From Spirochaetota bacterium (GTDB lineage Bacteria; Spirochaetota; UBA4802; JAFGJZ01): a DNA stretch of 64,000 nt. This document shows positions 35,223 to 43,272 of this stretch, piece after piece. The position numbers and the translations under genes are program-made. The stretch lies in contig JAQIBV010000004.1 of assembly GCA_027858855.1 (NCBI GenBank), positions 53,660 to 117,659 of the forward strand. Direction: 5' to 3'. The notes under the pieces were generated by a model that was not told where the DNA came from, did not search any database, and saw only the letters and a program-made list of their open reading frames with translations. Positions within the stretch are counted from its first letter, which is position 1. Each line of letters begins with the position of its first letter.

Positions 35223-35402
35223 ATGATTGACAGTAAGTTGCTTAATATCCTGGCCTGTCCGGCATGTAAGGGTGATATCGAATATGATACAAAGTCAAAT
35301 TCCGTACGGTGCATAGACTGTTCGCTTGTGTATCCTGTTATTGATGGTATTCCTGTAATGCTTGTAGATAAGGCTGAGAAGGGCGAAAAAGACGAGGATT
35401 AA
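35223..35402 (+). CDS. Trm112-like zinc-ribbon protein
   Basis: A 59-residue protein of the Trm112/YcaR family: LLNILACPACKGDIEYD, CIDCSLVYPVIDGIPVML. The two CxxC pairs form a zinc ribbon. Archaeal and eukaryotic homologues activate methyltransferases; the bacterial role is little known, though linkage to lipid A genes is frequent in enterics. The start at 35223 follows TGAGGT; a longer frame starts 25 codons upstream without a site. Confidence 0.85.
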   Translation: MIDSKLLNILACPACKGDIEYDTKSNSVRCIDCSLVYPVIDGIPVMLVDKAEKGEKDED

Positions 35403-35509
35403 GTATCAGGATTACTCCTGATAACTCATATTTTCAATCGAGAATTTTAAACCAAATTTCGTTGAGAAAGAAAAGCTCGGAAAAAGGGTGGGAGTTCCGA
35501 ACTTCCCTC

Positions 35510-35537
35510 TTGACAAATATGACGACCTTTTTATAGA
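35510..35537 (+). promoter_or_regulatory. Promoter of the PpiD/SurA-like gene
   Basis: TTGACA (35510-35515), 16 bases, TATAGA (35532-35537). A leader of roughly 125 nt would precede the gene at 35670. Confidence 0.55.
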
Positions 35538-35669
35538 TTTACCAAATATCGGGTCTTCAAAAGGAAATATTGAATAGAAGGTTTTCAATGATTACGGGGC
35601 TGTTGTTTGCTTCAAAGATCCCCGCCGGAAATGGCGTTAATGTCTAATAAAAAATAGAGGTCTTGCTAA

Positions 35670-36821
35670 ATGGTTAAATCAAAAAATATCTTTGTAAAGG
35701 TGTTCAGTTATATTCTCGTGGGGATTCTTACAGTACTGCTTGTTATCTCTTTAGGTGGTACAAGTTTTATGGATAAAGCAGCTCTTGACCAGACGACTAT
35801 TGCTGTTGTTAACGGGGAGAAGGTCAGTATATACGATTTTAACCACTTTATCAATACCGACCAACGGTTTTATAACCGTATCGATGATATTAACAGTGAT
35901 GAACAGATGCGAAATTATGTCCGATCGGTCTATATTCAGCGAGTTTTAACGATTCAATATGCCGAAAAGATCGGTATTGTGGTAGTTGGTGATCAGGTTT
36001 TGAACTATATACGTTCACTCTCTAATCTTTCCGATGATGATGGAAAATTCTCTACCGAGCGACTAAATCAGCTCCTGAAGTATTACAATATATCGTATAC
36101 TCAATTCTTTAAGCGAACTAAAGATATTCTGATTCTTCGAGAGCTTGACCATCTTATAGTAAACGGCACAGGAGTCAGCCCTGATGAGATTCGAATGGAA
36201 AAAAGTGCCCGCGGTTCAAAAATAACACTGCGTTATGCATTTTTGTCAAACAGTGAATTAAAAAAACGCTATCCTGAACGACTTGCAGTAAGCGTTTCTG
36301 AAATTGAAGCCGAAGTAAAAAATATTCAAGAATCAATGTCAGACCCGCTTGATGATTCTGAATCCTTACAAAAACAGTCTCGTATTAGTCTGGAGTCGCG
36401 CAAGCTGGCCGAACTTAAAGCTGAGCTGTTATCACAGATAAATAAGCTGGCTTTGGAGAACCGCCCGTTTTCAGATGGGGTTGCATTGCTTGATGTAACT
36501 GTCGGTGAGTCTCAACCTTTCCAAATTGGTAATCCAGTTTATTCGACAGATGAAAAGACCGGACTTCTGCTCGATCTTTATACAAATAATGTCTTTTATG
36601 AAGATTCGTTGAAAGTAAAAGAGGGGCTTCTCGCACGTGGTGTTGACGTCTCTAATGGGCTCTATATTTTTACTCCGAAAGAGAAAATCATCTCGTTTGA
36701 TAAGGATGCAGAAATAACACAGTATGATTCGTATCAGACTCATCAGGCGCGATCTGCCTTTGTTGAGAATGCAATGCTTTCTCCGTTTTTTGAAAAGTCG
36801 CGTGTTGTAAGAAATTATTAA
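35670..36821 (+). CDS. PpiD/SurA-like membrane-anchored chaperone without PPIase domain
   Basis: A 383-residue protein with an N-terminal membrane helix (about 9-32, FSYILVGILTVLLVISLGG) and a helical SurA_N/PpiD-type domain (VVNGEKVSIYDFNHFIN, then YVRSVYIQRVLTIQYAEKIGIVV and FKRTKDILILRELDHLIVNGTGVSPDEI). The parvulin motif (GxLGW.. FxxAVFxLxxGxIS) is absent; the C-terminal third has no recognised fold. A holdase role in the periplasm is inferred. An intrinsic terminator follows. Confidence 0.75.
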   Translation: MVKSKNIFVKVFSYILVGILTVLLVISLGGTSFMDKAALDQTTIAVVNGEKVSIYDFNHFINTDQRFYNRIDDINSDEQMRNYVRSVYIQRVLTIQYAEKIGIVVVGDQVLNYIRSLSNLSDDDGKFSTERLNQLLKYYNISYTQFFKRTKDILILRELDHLIVNGTGVSPDEIRMEKSARGSKITLRYAFLSNSELKKRYPERLAVSVSEIEAEVKNIQESMSDPLDDSESLQKQSRISLESRKLAELKAELLSQINKLALENRPFSDGVALLDVTVGESQPFQIGNPVYSTDEKTGLLLDLYTNNVFYEDSLKVKEGLLARGVDVSNGLYIFTPKEKIISFDKDAEITQYDSYQTHQARSAFVENAMLSPFFEKSRVVRNY

Positions 36822-36868
36822 TAAGTGCAGTGCACTTGGCTTTTCCCTCATCAGTTATGAATGAGGCA

Positions 36869-36903
36869 GGCAACTTTCAGGATACTGGAATTGCCTTTTT
36901 TTT
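36869..36903 (+). terminator. Terminator after the PpiD/SurA-like gene
   Basis: GGCAA and TTCAG pair with TTGCC and CTGGA (with an internal mismatch) around GATA, followed by eight T. Confidence 0.65.
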
Positions 36904-37032
36904 GTATTTATGCAAAAAAAATTTATTCTTTACAAAATGATTGTTATATTGTAAACTACTAGTGTGGTTATGGATGTTGCTTATGGTAACGTTTCTCTCC
37001 GCTTGTAGAATTTATCATGTAGGCTGGATAAA

Positions 37033-37497
37033 ATGAATATTAATGCTGAATATGTTAACCCCTTCCTTGAAGCGGCAAGTGCTGTTTTCAAATCCGTAAT
37101 GAATGTGGATCTTCGTAGGGGCAAAATGATTATCAAGGAAAATCCCGAGCCATCCCATGATGTTGCAATAATTATTGGAATAACAGGCGCGATAAACGGT
37201 GAAGTAGTTTACAGTATGGGTTATTCGATGGTTACAAAAATAGCAGAGATACTTGCTCCTGGCATGACTGAAGAGCAGATTAAGACTGAATACAAGGATA
37301 TCGTCGGAGAGCTTGCGAACATGATTACAGGTAATGCGATGAATCTTTTTGCCTACTCGGGTAAATCGATAGATATCACTACTCCTACAGTTGTAGATGG
37401 CAAGGATTTTACAATTACACTGGTTCAGCAAACTACACTTGGTATTAACCTGTACAGTCCGATGGGTCAACTGGAAATGAATGTTGCTTTAAAATAG
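37033..37497 (+). CDS. cheX: CheX-type phosphatase
   Basis: A 154-residue protein of the CheC/CheX phosphatase family, removing phosphate from CheY-like receivers. The domain starts MNINAEYVNPFLEAASAVFKSV, with the catalytic ExxN in DIVGELANMITGNAMNLF and the strands ITGAINGEVVYSM and FTITLVQQTTLGINLYS. No che operon is adjacent, so the target receiver is elsewhere or non-chemotactic. A terminator follows. Confidence 0.88.
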   Translation: MNINAEYVNPFLEAASAVFKSVMNVDLRRGKMIIKENPEPSHDVAIIIGITGAINGEVVYSMGYSMVTKIAEILAPGMTEEQIKTEYKDIVGELANMITGNAMNLFAYSGKSIDITTPTVVDGKDFTITLVQQTTLGINLYSPMGQLEMNVALK

Positions 37498-37521
37498 AGA
37501 ATGGTTTCTCTCAAAACTCAG

Positions 37522-37546
37522 AGTCGGCTTTTAGCCGGCTTTTTTT
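37522..37546 (+). terminator. Terminator after cheX
   Basis: AGTCGGCT pairs with AGCCGGCT around TTT, followed by six or seven T. Confidence 0.8.
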
Positions 37547-37573
37547 ATGTGCCAATAATGCTTTAGTCTTTGG

Positions 37574-37622
37574 TTTAAATAGTTTAAATAGTTTGTAATA
37601 GTTTGTAATTGTTTGTAATTGG
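37574..37622. repeat. Short degenerate tandem repeat
   Basis: TTTAAATAG repeated twice and then TTTGTAATAG/TTTGTAATTG repeated three times, without a gene. Low-complexity sequence, about 50 bases. Confidence 0.55.
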
Positions 37623-37675
37623 TGTTTTAAGCTTGTTGCCTGATTAAAGATTCTAATTATGTAAATCTTTGATGT

Positions 37676-38059
37676 CTAATCCTGAAGTTTTTTATATCTC
37701 CAGTTTCTTTTTTTGTCTTCAATATAGTCTATAAACTGCTCTTCGGTATCAAATAGCTCGGTGTAATACTCCTCGTCGCCTTCAAATTCACAGAGTTCAT
37801 CAGCTGAGGGGTAGTCCCGGCAGATCTTTGGTCTCTCTTCGTAATATCCACACCTGTTATCTTCTGCTATTTTTTCGCAATCGGTATTGAATTTTATAAA
37901 CCAGTCGTTATGGTGATCAATAAATACAGATACATCTTTATGTAATAGATACCACCGGATATAGTCGTACTCTTTTTTTGTTGTTGGCTTGTCGATTTCA
38001 ACCGCAAGATGACGGCAACAGTGTGCATTGCAATTTTCACATGGTGGGGATTGTTTCAT
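37676..38059 (-). CDS. YkgJ-family cysteine cluster protein
   Basis: A 127-residue protein with the zinc/iron cysteine cluster CENCNAHCC near the N-terminus and later CEKIAEDNRC and CRDYPSADELC, the layout of the YkgJ/UPF0153 family. An acidic tail follows. I chose the ATG at 38059, preceded by AAGGA, over one seven codons upstream. Function is unknown; metal binding is likely. Confidence 0.8.
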   Translation of the reverse strand: MKQSPPCENCNAHCCRHLAVEIDKPTTKKEYDYIRWYLLHKDVSVFIDHHNDWFIKFNTDCEKIAEDNRCGYYEERPKICRDYPSADELCEFEGDEEYYTELFDTEEQFIDYIEDKKRNWRYKKLQD

Positions 38060-38318
38060 CTGATTTTCCTTGAAATTCATGTTATTTCCGTTATTATGTT
38101 AATGGGGTTGGTTATTTCTATTGTTGCATATTGAGTTAGCAAAAAATGATTGCACAGAGTTGTTTAAACTGTCTAATTGATAATTGATGCTGACAAGTTA
38201 ATGCAATCTGAAATTTAAAAAACTCATGACCAATCCTGTGAGTATTTGCATGTTTGTCAAATACATAGCAGAATCAGTGTTTCTCGTAAAATTTGATATG
38301 AAGAGGATCGTTTCAGTC

Positions 38319-38675
38319 ATGCCTGACAATTGGATTTTGCTTTATGATGAAGAGTGCCCCCTGTGCCGGCGGTTTGTATCTTCTATTGAAAGATTAAACA
38401 GGGGGAAAAACTTTTCTCTGTTTTCGCTTCAGTATTATAGTAGAATAGATACTCGTTTTTCAAAAGATCAGTTGCTTAAAAGCCTGCATATTATCAGTGA
38501 CAGGGGAGCGGTATTAACCGGTGGTGCAGCACTCCAAAAGACTCTGATGCTCTTACCGGCATCACGTCCCTACCGCTGGATGCTAAACGGTATGGTTGGT
38601 CGAGGAGCAGCTTCTACAGTATATAAGACATTAAACACAATAAGACGGTGCTATCAATGTGGTCGAAGAAGGTAA
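38319..38675 (+). CDS. DCC-family thiol-disulfide oxidoreductase-like protein
   Basis: A DUF393 protein of 118 residues, with the DxxCPLC motif near the N-terminus (LLYDEECPLCRRF), a central SLHIISDRGAVLTGGAALQ and a Cys-rich end (CYQCGRRR). The start is uncertain: ATG codons in frame at 38226, 38298 and 38319 are possible. I prefer 38319, since the family usually begins a few residues before the DxxC motif, with AGAGGA about 11 bases upstream. Its stop lies next to the upstream part of the EAL gene. Confidence 0.75.
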   Translation: MPDNWILLYDEECPLCRRFVSSIERLNRGKNFSLFSLQYYSRIDTRFSKDQLLKSLHIISDRGAVLTGGAALQKTLMLLPASRPYRWMLNGMVGRGAASTVYKTLNTIRRCYQCGRRR

Positions 38676-38813
38676 CAGGAGAAGATTATATTATTCTATC
38701 ATGATGAGATTGTAGCTCAGTCAATTGTAGCTGTCAGTGCCGCGCATGATGTTGAATTAGTAAAACACAATGAAAAAATTCCCGATGATTTTTCATCATA
38801 TGCACTTGCGTTA

Positions 38814-39989
38814 TTGAATTTGAGTGATGATCAGTGTGCTCTTGTATTGAAAAAAATTTCAAAACAGATACCAGCGTTGAGGATACGGGGCAGTGACAAT
38901 TTTATCAGAATGATGGATTATACTGCACGGGGGCTGATCGGCTCTGTTTCTTTGCCTCTATCGGGCTCTTTTCTTTGCGAGATTATTGACACACTTGTTC
39001 GCAAGAAAGTAGAGGTTTCTGATAATATTGAAGAGACCTATACTTTCTTCTATCATGGAGATAAGATAGACGTTAATGTAGACCCCAGGTTTCTTTTGCG
39101 TTCGGTTCATATCTCAGAACAGGACATGGAACAAAAAAAGATAGCTATAACTAATATAACCGCTAAAAAAAGTGTGGATACTGCTTTTTGTGACGATTCA
39201 TTGAGCTGCCTGCAGAGTGAGGTAGTTAGCGGTATAAAAAATAACGAGTTTTCCCTTGTGTATCAGCCTGTTCACCATCTTAAAGATGAACTCCTTTATG
39301 GATTTGAGGCTCTTATTCGATGGAATAGAAAGGGAATCCTGATTTCTCCTGAAGATTTTATCCCCTTGGTTGAAAAGACAGATGTAGTTTTTTCTCTTAA
39401 TGAATTTGTTATTGATAGGGTTTTACTTGATCTTGAGGAGTGGAATAAAACTTTCATTCATAATGACGAGCCGCTTCGTGTTAATATTAATCTTTCCGCT
39501 CGACTTTTTGAAACACCCGGCATTGCCGATCTGATTATCGACAAAGTCTCAGCTTCTAATGTAGATCCACAGCAGTTAGGGCTTGAGTTGACCGAATCAG
39601 CATTTATGGATTCCAAAGAAATTGCAAATATTGCTCTTCTGAAATTAAAAGCTGGTAATTTTCCAATTTACATGGATGATTTCGGAACAGGTTACAGCTC
39701 TCTTTCATATCTTCAGCATTTCCCTGTGGATATTTTGAAAATTGATAAATCTTTTGTTAAATGGGTTACCTTCGATGATGATAGTGAACATATCGTTACG
39801 TCAATTATAGGTTTAGCTCATGGTCTGAAAATGAAAGTTGTTGCAGAGGGAGTTGAAGAGAAGGGGCAGTTAAATTTCCTGAAAGATTCGGGTTGTGAAT
39901 TCGGTCAGGGGTTTTTCTTCAGTAAACCATTGGGGAAGAGCGATGCTGTAAATTATTTGTCGCAATTCTATAAAAAACGGAAAATATAA
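38814..39989 (+). CDS. EAL-domain cyclic-di-GMP phosphodiesterase with receiver-like N-terminus
   Basis: The EAL domain (about residues 130-385) is complete: FEALIRW, LELTESAFMD, DDFGTGYSSLSYLQHFPVDILKIDKSFV and VAEGVEE, so hydrolysis of cyclic-di-GMP is expected. The first about 80 residues resemble a degenerate receiver that continues upstream. The only standard start in frame is TTG at 38814, which would cut this domain. The frame stays open back to 38676, next to the DCC stop, and AGGAG (38677-38681) precedes ATT (38685) and ATA (38688), so translation may start there. It pairs with the response regulator two bases downstream. Confidence 0.85.
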   Translation: MNLSDDQCALVLKKISKQIPALRIRGSDNFIRMMDYTARGLIGSVSLPLSGSFLCEIIDTLVRKKVEVSDNIEETYTFFYHGDKIDVNVDPRFLLRSVHISEQDMEQKKIAITNITAKKSVDTAFCDDSLSCLQSEVVSGIKNNEFSLVYQPVHHLKDELLYGFEALIRWNRKGILISPEDFIPLVEKTDVVFSLNEFVIDRVLLDLEEWNKTFIHNDEPLRVNINLSARLFETPGIADLIIDKVSASNVDPQQLGLELTESAFMDSKEIANIALLKLKAGNFPIYMDDFGTGYSSLSYLQHFPVDILKIDKSFVKWVTFDDDSEHIVTSIIGLAHGLKMKVVAEGVEEKGQLNFLKDSGCEFGQGFFFSKPLGKSDAVNYLSQFYKKRKI

Positions 39990-39991
39990 TT

Positions 39992-40624
39992 ATGATAAAG
40001 ATTTTAGTAATTGATGATCATCCAATAATATATCAGGGGCTCGTTCAGATGCTCCAGGAAGATACCAGGTTCCAAGTTGTTGGAAATGCGAAGAACTATG
40101 AAGAGGCCTTTGAAATGATCGCTCAATTTATGCCTGATCTTATCATCGTTGATATCGGTTTGAGGAGTGAAAAAAACGGTATAGATATAGTAAGAATGGT
40201 TTCGGAAGAGTATCCTGAAATCAAGAGTATGGTGCTTTCGATGCATGATGAGGAGGTCTACTCGATTCGTGCCTACAATGCCGGGGCTCGCGGTTTTGTT
40301 AATAAATCAGAGTTTACAGAAAAGATTAGCGAAGCCATTGAAGAGATTATAGGGGGAGGGCTCTACTTCACGCTAGGCTCCTCCTTTATAGAACATAAGG
40401 GTGGGCGGCTGAAACAACAATTTTCAAGATTAACTGATCGGGAGATAGAGATTCTCAAATGTATCGGAGAGGGAATGAAAAGTGATGATATTGCCGTTAA
40501 GTGTGGTTTAAAAGAAAAGACTGTTCATTCTCACCGGCTACGAATACGCAACAAGTTACAACTTGAAACTACCGCCGATCTGATTCGCCTGGCTGCTTCT
40601 GTTGTTGAAGATAATCTGGTTTAA
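39992..40624 (+). CDS. NarL/LuxR-type response regulator
   Basis: A 210-residue two-domain regulator: receiver at 1-120 (VIDDH acidic pair, LIIVDIGL with the phospho-acceptor D, then NKS lysine) and LuxR-type helix-turn-helix at about 150-210 (LTDREIEILKCIGEGMKSDDIAVKCGLKEKTVHSHRLRIRNKL). It is next to the EAL gene, so its signal may adjust cyclic-di-GMP, though no histidine kinase is adjacent. It ends at a bidirectional terminator. Confidence 0.92.
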   Translation: MIKILVIDDHPIIYQGLVQMLQEDTRFQVVGNAKNYEEAFEMIAQFMPDLIIVDIGLRSEKNGIDIVRMVSEEYPEIKSMVLSMHDEEVYSIRAYNAGARGFVNKSEFTEKISEAIEEIIGGGLYFTLGSSFIEHKGGRLKQQFSRLTDREIEILKCIGEGMKSDDIAVKCGLKEKTVHSHRLRIRNKLQLETTADLIRLAASVVEDNLV

Positions 40625-40659
40625 CTGTGTAAATCAGATTATCTTCTTTCAGTAGTGCT

Positions 40660-40689
40660 AAAAAAAGCTGCCAAATGGCAGCTTTTTTT
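40660..40689. terminator. Bidirectional terminator
   Basis: AAAAAAAGCTGCC and GGCAGCTTTTTTT form a perfect 13-base stem around AAAT, suited to ending the response regulator (plus) and the ABC ATPase gene (minus). Confidence 0.85.
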
Positions 40690-40708
40690 AAATGGAGTTT
40701 GATTCTAC

Positions 40709-41815
40709 TTATATAATACAAGGATTTTCGCTTTTTCCAGTTGCGTCAACTTTATCGTTAGCATCAAAAAATTTGCATTTTTCGATTTTAACTCCCATCT
40801 TGACCTTCTGGTTTACTGTAAATTGCTGCATTGGATCCGATTTGACAACCATATTAGTGTCAGAATCAAGACGAACATGCAGAATTATTTCTGATCCAAG
40901 TGGCTCCACAACTTCAATAACAGCATTTATCCAGTTTTTGGGATTCTCGACGAATTCAACATCTTCCGGTCGAACACCAAAAACAATGTTCTTGGAGCCA
41001 TACTCTTTTAGTTTTGCAAGCTGCTCGGATGTTGGAGCAAGATCAATTCCGGGTCCTGTTAATTTATCACCAGACAACTCAACCGGATGAAAGTTCATCG
41101 GAGGTGTACCAATAAAGCCGGCTACGAACATGTTATTTGGTTTGTTGTAAAGTTCCATAGGGGTATCAATCTGCTGAATGAAGCCGTCTTTCATAACAAC
41201 AATACGGTCACCCATTGTCATCGCCTCTGTCTGGTCGTGTGTTACATAAACCATTGTTGACTGAAGCTTTGTGTGAAGACGAGAAATCTCTGCGCGCATC
41301 GTAACACGAAGTTTTGCATCAAGGTTAGAAAGAGGCTCATCAAAAAGAAATACCTTTGGATGACGAACAATAGCTCGTCCAAGAGCAACACGTTGACGCT
41401 GACCACCCGATAACTGCTTCGGTTTGCGATCAAGCAGGCTTTCGATGTGAAGAATTTGAGCAGCTTCTTTTACCTGTTTTTCGATGATATCTTTAGGAGT
41501 TTTTCTCATTTTAAGACCGAAAGCCATGTTATCGTGTACTGTCATGTGAGGATAAAGGGCATAGTTCTGAAAAACCATAGCAATGTCGCGGTCTTTCGGG
41601 TGAATATCGTTTACTCTTTTATCGTCGATATAAAGATCACCACTGGTTATCTCTTCAAGACCTGCAAGCATTCTCAGTGTTGTAGATTTTCCACATCCTG
41701 AAGGGCCAACAAGAATCACAAACTCTTTGTCCTGGATTTCGATGTTTGTATCATATACAGCCTGAAATCCATTTGGATAAATTTTATTAATATCCTTTAG
41801 TACTACCGTTGCCAT
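40709..41815 (-). CDS. Sugar ABC transporter ATP-binding protein (MalK/UgpC type)
   Basis: ATPase of a carbohydrate importer, 368 residues. Walker A GPSGCGKST (37-45), signature LSGGQRQRVALGRA, Walker B FLFDEPLSNLDAKLR, then a TOBE-like regulatory domain (from about 235). MsmK/UgpC-type proteins often serve several transporters, which fits its standing alone without permease genes. AAGGAG precedes its start. A hairpin lies about 40 bases upstream. Confidence 0.94.
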   Translation of the reverse strand: MATVVLKDINKIYPNGFQAVYDTNIEIQDKEFVILVGPSGCGKSTTLRMLAGLEEITSGDLYIDDKRVNDIHPKDRDIAMVFQNYALYPHMTVHDNMAFGLKMRKTPKDIIEKQVKEAAQILHIESLLDRKPKQLSGGQRQRVALGRAIVRHPKVFLFDEPLSNLDAKLRVTMRAEISRLHTKLQSTMVYVTHDQTEAMTMGDRIVVMKDGFIQQIDTPMELYNKPNNMFVAGFIGTPPMNFHPVELSGDKLTGPGIDLAPTSEQLAKLKEYGSKNIVFGVRPEDVEFVENPKNWINAVIEVVEPLGSEIILHVRLDSDTNMVVKSDPMQQFTVNQKVKMGVKIEKCKFFDANDKVDATGKSENPCII

Positions 41816-42286
41816 AAAATCTCCTTCCTTAAATTGTTATTTCTAATAATAAACTGATAATATGGAAGAAATCGTTTTCTTCTATATTATCATTATTTCT
41901 GTGTTTAGAGTAAAACTGTCAACTGTTTTTCATTATAAAATAATGCTAATTTCTATAAACCGGGAATTTTTGCAGCTTGCTTCTAAATGTTTAAAGGGTA
42001 AATTCTTTAAGCGTTTAAGCATTTTGTCCAATTTACCAGAGAAAGAGTTTTTGAAGGCTCCCGGGTTAGTTTTTTCTGGATATTATCTGTGAATAAGTTG
42101 TTCTTTACAGACGGTGTGGTTTGGTAGTTATGGTTAAAATCATTTAAAATAGGTGCTTAAACGATGGTACCTTCTGAAATTTAGAAATTTTTTCAAAATT
42201 CTTTGGTAATTTTTCGAAGTTTCCTTATGATAATCAACTGTTTTTCAGCAGTTCAAAAATTATGTGTATAACTGGGGTATGACTAT
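41816..42286. other. Intergenic region with hairpin before BMP gene
   Basis: About 470 bases, very AT-rich, between divergent genes. It holds the hairpin at 41855-41892. No firm promoter was located by eye, and no gene. Confidence 0.4.
41855..41892. repeat. 17-bp inverted repeat upstream of the ABC ATPase gene
   Basis: TGATAATATGGAAGAAA (41855-41871) pairs with TTTCTTCTATATTATCA (41876-41892), one G-T pair, around TCGT. It lies 40 bases before the minus-strand start, a place suited to an operator or leader hairpin. Confidence 0.6.
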
Positions 42287-43264
42287 ATGAAGCGATTATT
42301 ACTTCTTATTTTGATTCTTATTTTGACTGGTGTTGCTTCCTGCAGTAAACAGAAAAATTATGAACCCATCAGGGTCGGGATAGTATTAACGACAAGTGGC
42401 TTAGGAAAAAACACATACAATGATAGTGCACTAAAAGGTTTAAATAAAGCAAGAGAGGATTTTGGTATCGACTTCGTGTACCGGATTCCTAGTACAATTG
42501 GTGATGATGTTAAACTTCTTGAACAGTTCGCTAGAGAGGATTACGATCTAATTATTGCTACAGGTTTTCTTATGAACGCCGCCTGTGAACAGGTCGCTAG
42601 TGAATATCAGGGTTCAAAGTTTGCAATTATTGATTCGGTTGTAGAACTTCCAAATGTCAGCTCACTATTATTCAAGGATAATGAAGCTGCTTTTCTGCTG
42701 GGGCTTTTGAATGCAGAAATATCAGAGTCGGGAAATGTCGGATTTATTGGAGGAGGTCAGTTGCCTTTGATACGGAATATTCATTATGGTTATAGTCAGG
42801 GAGTTGATTACATAAACAGCTCTATTCAGGTAAAGGCGGCCTACCTGACCGGAGCTAACTCGTTCAATGACCCGCTTCAGGGTAAAAAACAGACGAATCT
42901 GTTGATAGAGCAGGGGGTCGATGCTGTTTTTCACATTGCGGGTAACAGCAGTATTGGAGTAATTGAGGCCTGTCGAGAAAAGGGTGTATATATATCAGGA
43001 GAAAAGGGCATTCCTAACGGTACGTCTGAAATTATCTCGGGTGAAATTGTACGAAATGCTGATGTGGCGGTATACAAAATTGTTGAAGCTGTATTAGAAA
43101 AAGAATTTGATGGTTCAGTGCGTTCATTCGGTATTGCGGAAAATGGTGTCGATATAGATATTGCACAGCATATAAAGAGCGACCTTTCAGAAGAATTTAT
43201 CAAGTCATTAGGTAACGTAAAAGATAGGGTCAGGTCGGGCGATATTATAATTGAGGAGTTGTAA
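42287..43264 (+). CDS. BMP-family ABC substrate-binding lipoprotein
   Basis: A 325-residue lipoprotein with lipobox VASC (MKRLLLLILILILTGVASC). The Med/BMP fold is recognised by IRVGIVLTTSGLGKNTYNDSALKGLNKA, YDLIIATGFLMNAACEQVASEY, KFAIID and NVGFIGGGQLP. BMP proteins bind nucleosides for ABC importers, but no ABC permease is next to it. It is followed eight bases later by a thymidine-phosphorylase-like gene, which supports a nucleoside link. Confidence 0.85.
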   Translation: MKRLLLLILILILTGVASCSKQKNYEPIRVGIVLTTSGLGKNTYNDSALKGLNKAREDFGIDFVYRIPSTIGDDVKLLEQFAREDYDLIIATGFLMNAACEQVASEYQGSKFAIIDSVVELPNVSSLLFKDNEAAFLLGLLNAEISESGNVGFIGGGQLPLIRNIHYGYSQGVDYINSSIQVKAAYLTGANSFNDPLQGKKQTNLLIEQGVDAVFHIAGNSSIGVIEACREKGVYISGEKGIPNGTSEIISGEIVRNADVAVYKIVEAVLEKEFDGSVRSFGIAENGVDIDIAQHIKSDLSEEFIKSLGNVKDRVRSGDIIIEEL

Positions 43265-43272
43265 TTATCTCT

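Noticed and set aside
37574..37622. Short tandem repeat considered as a CRISPR-like array
   Set aside because: Units are about 10 bases and degenerate, with no spacers; low-complexity sequence only.
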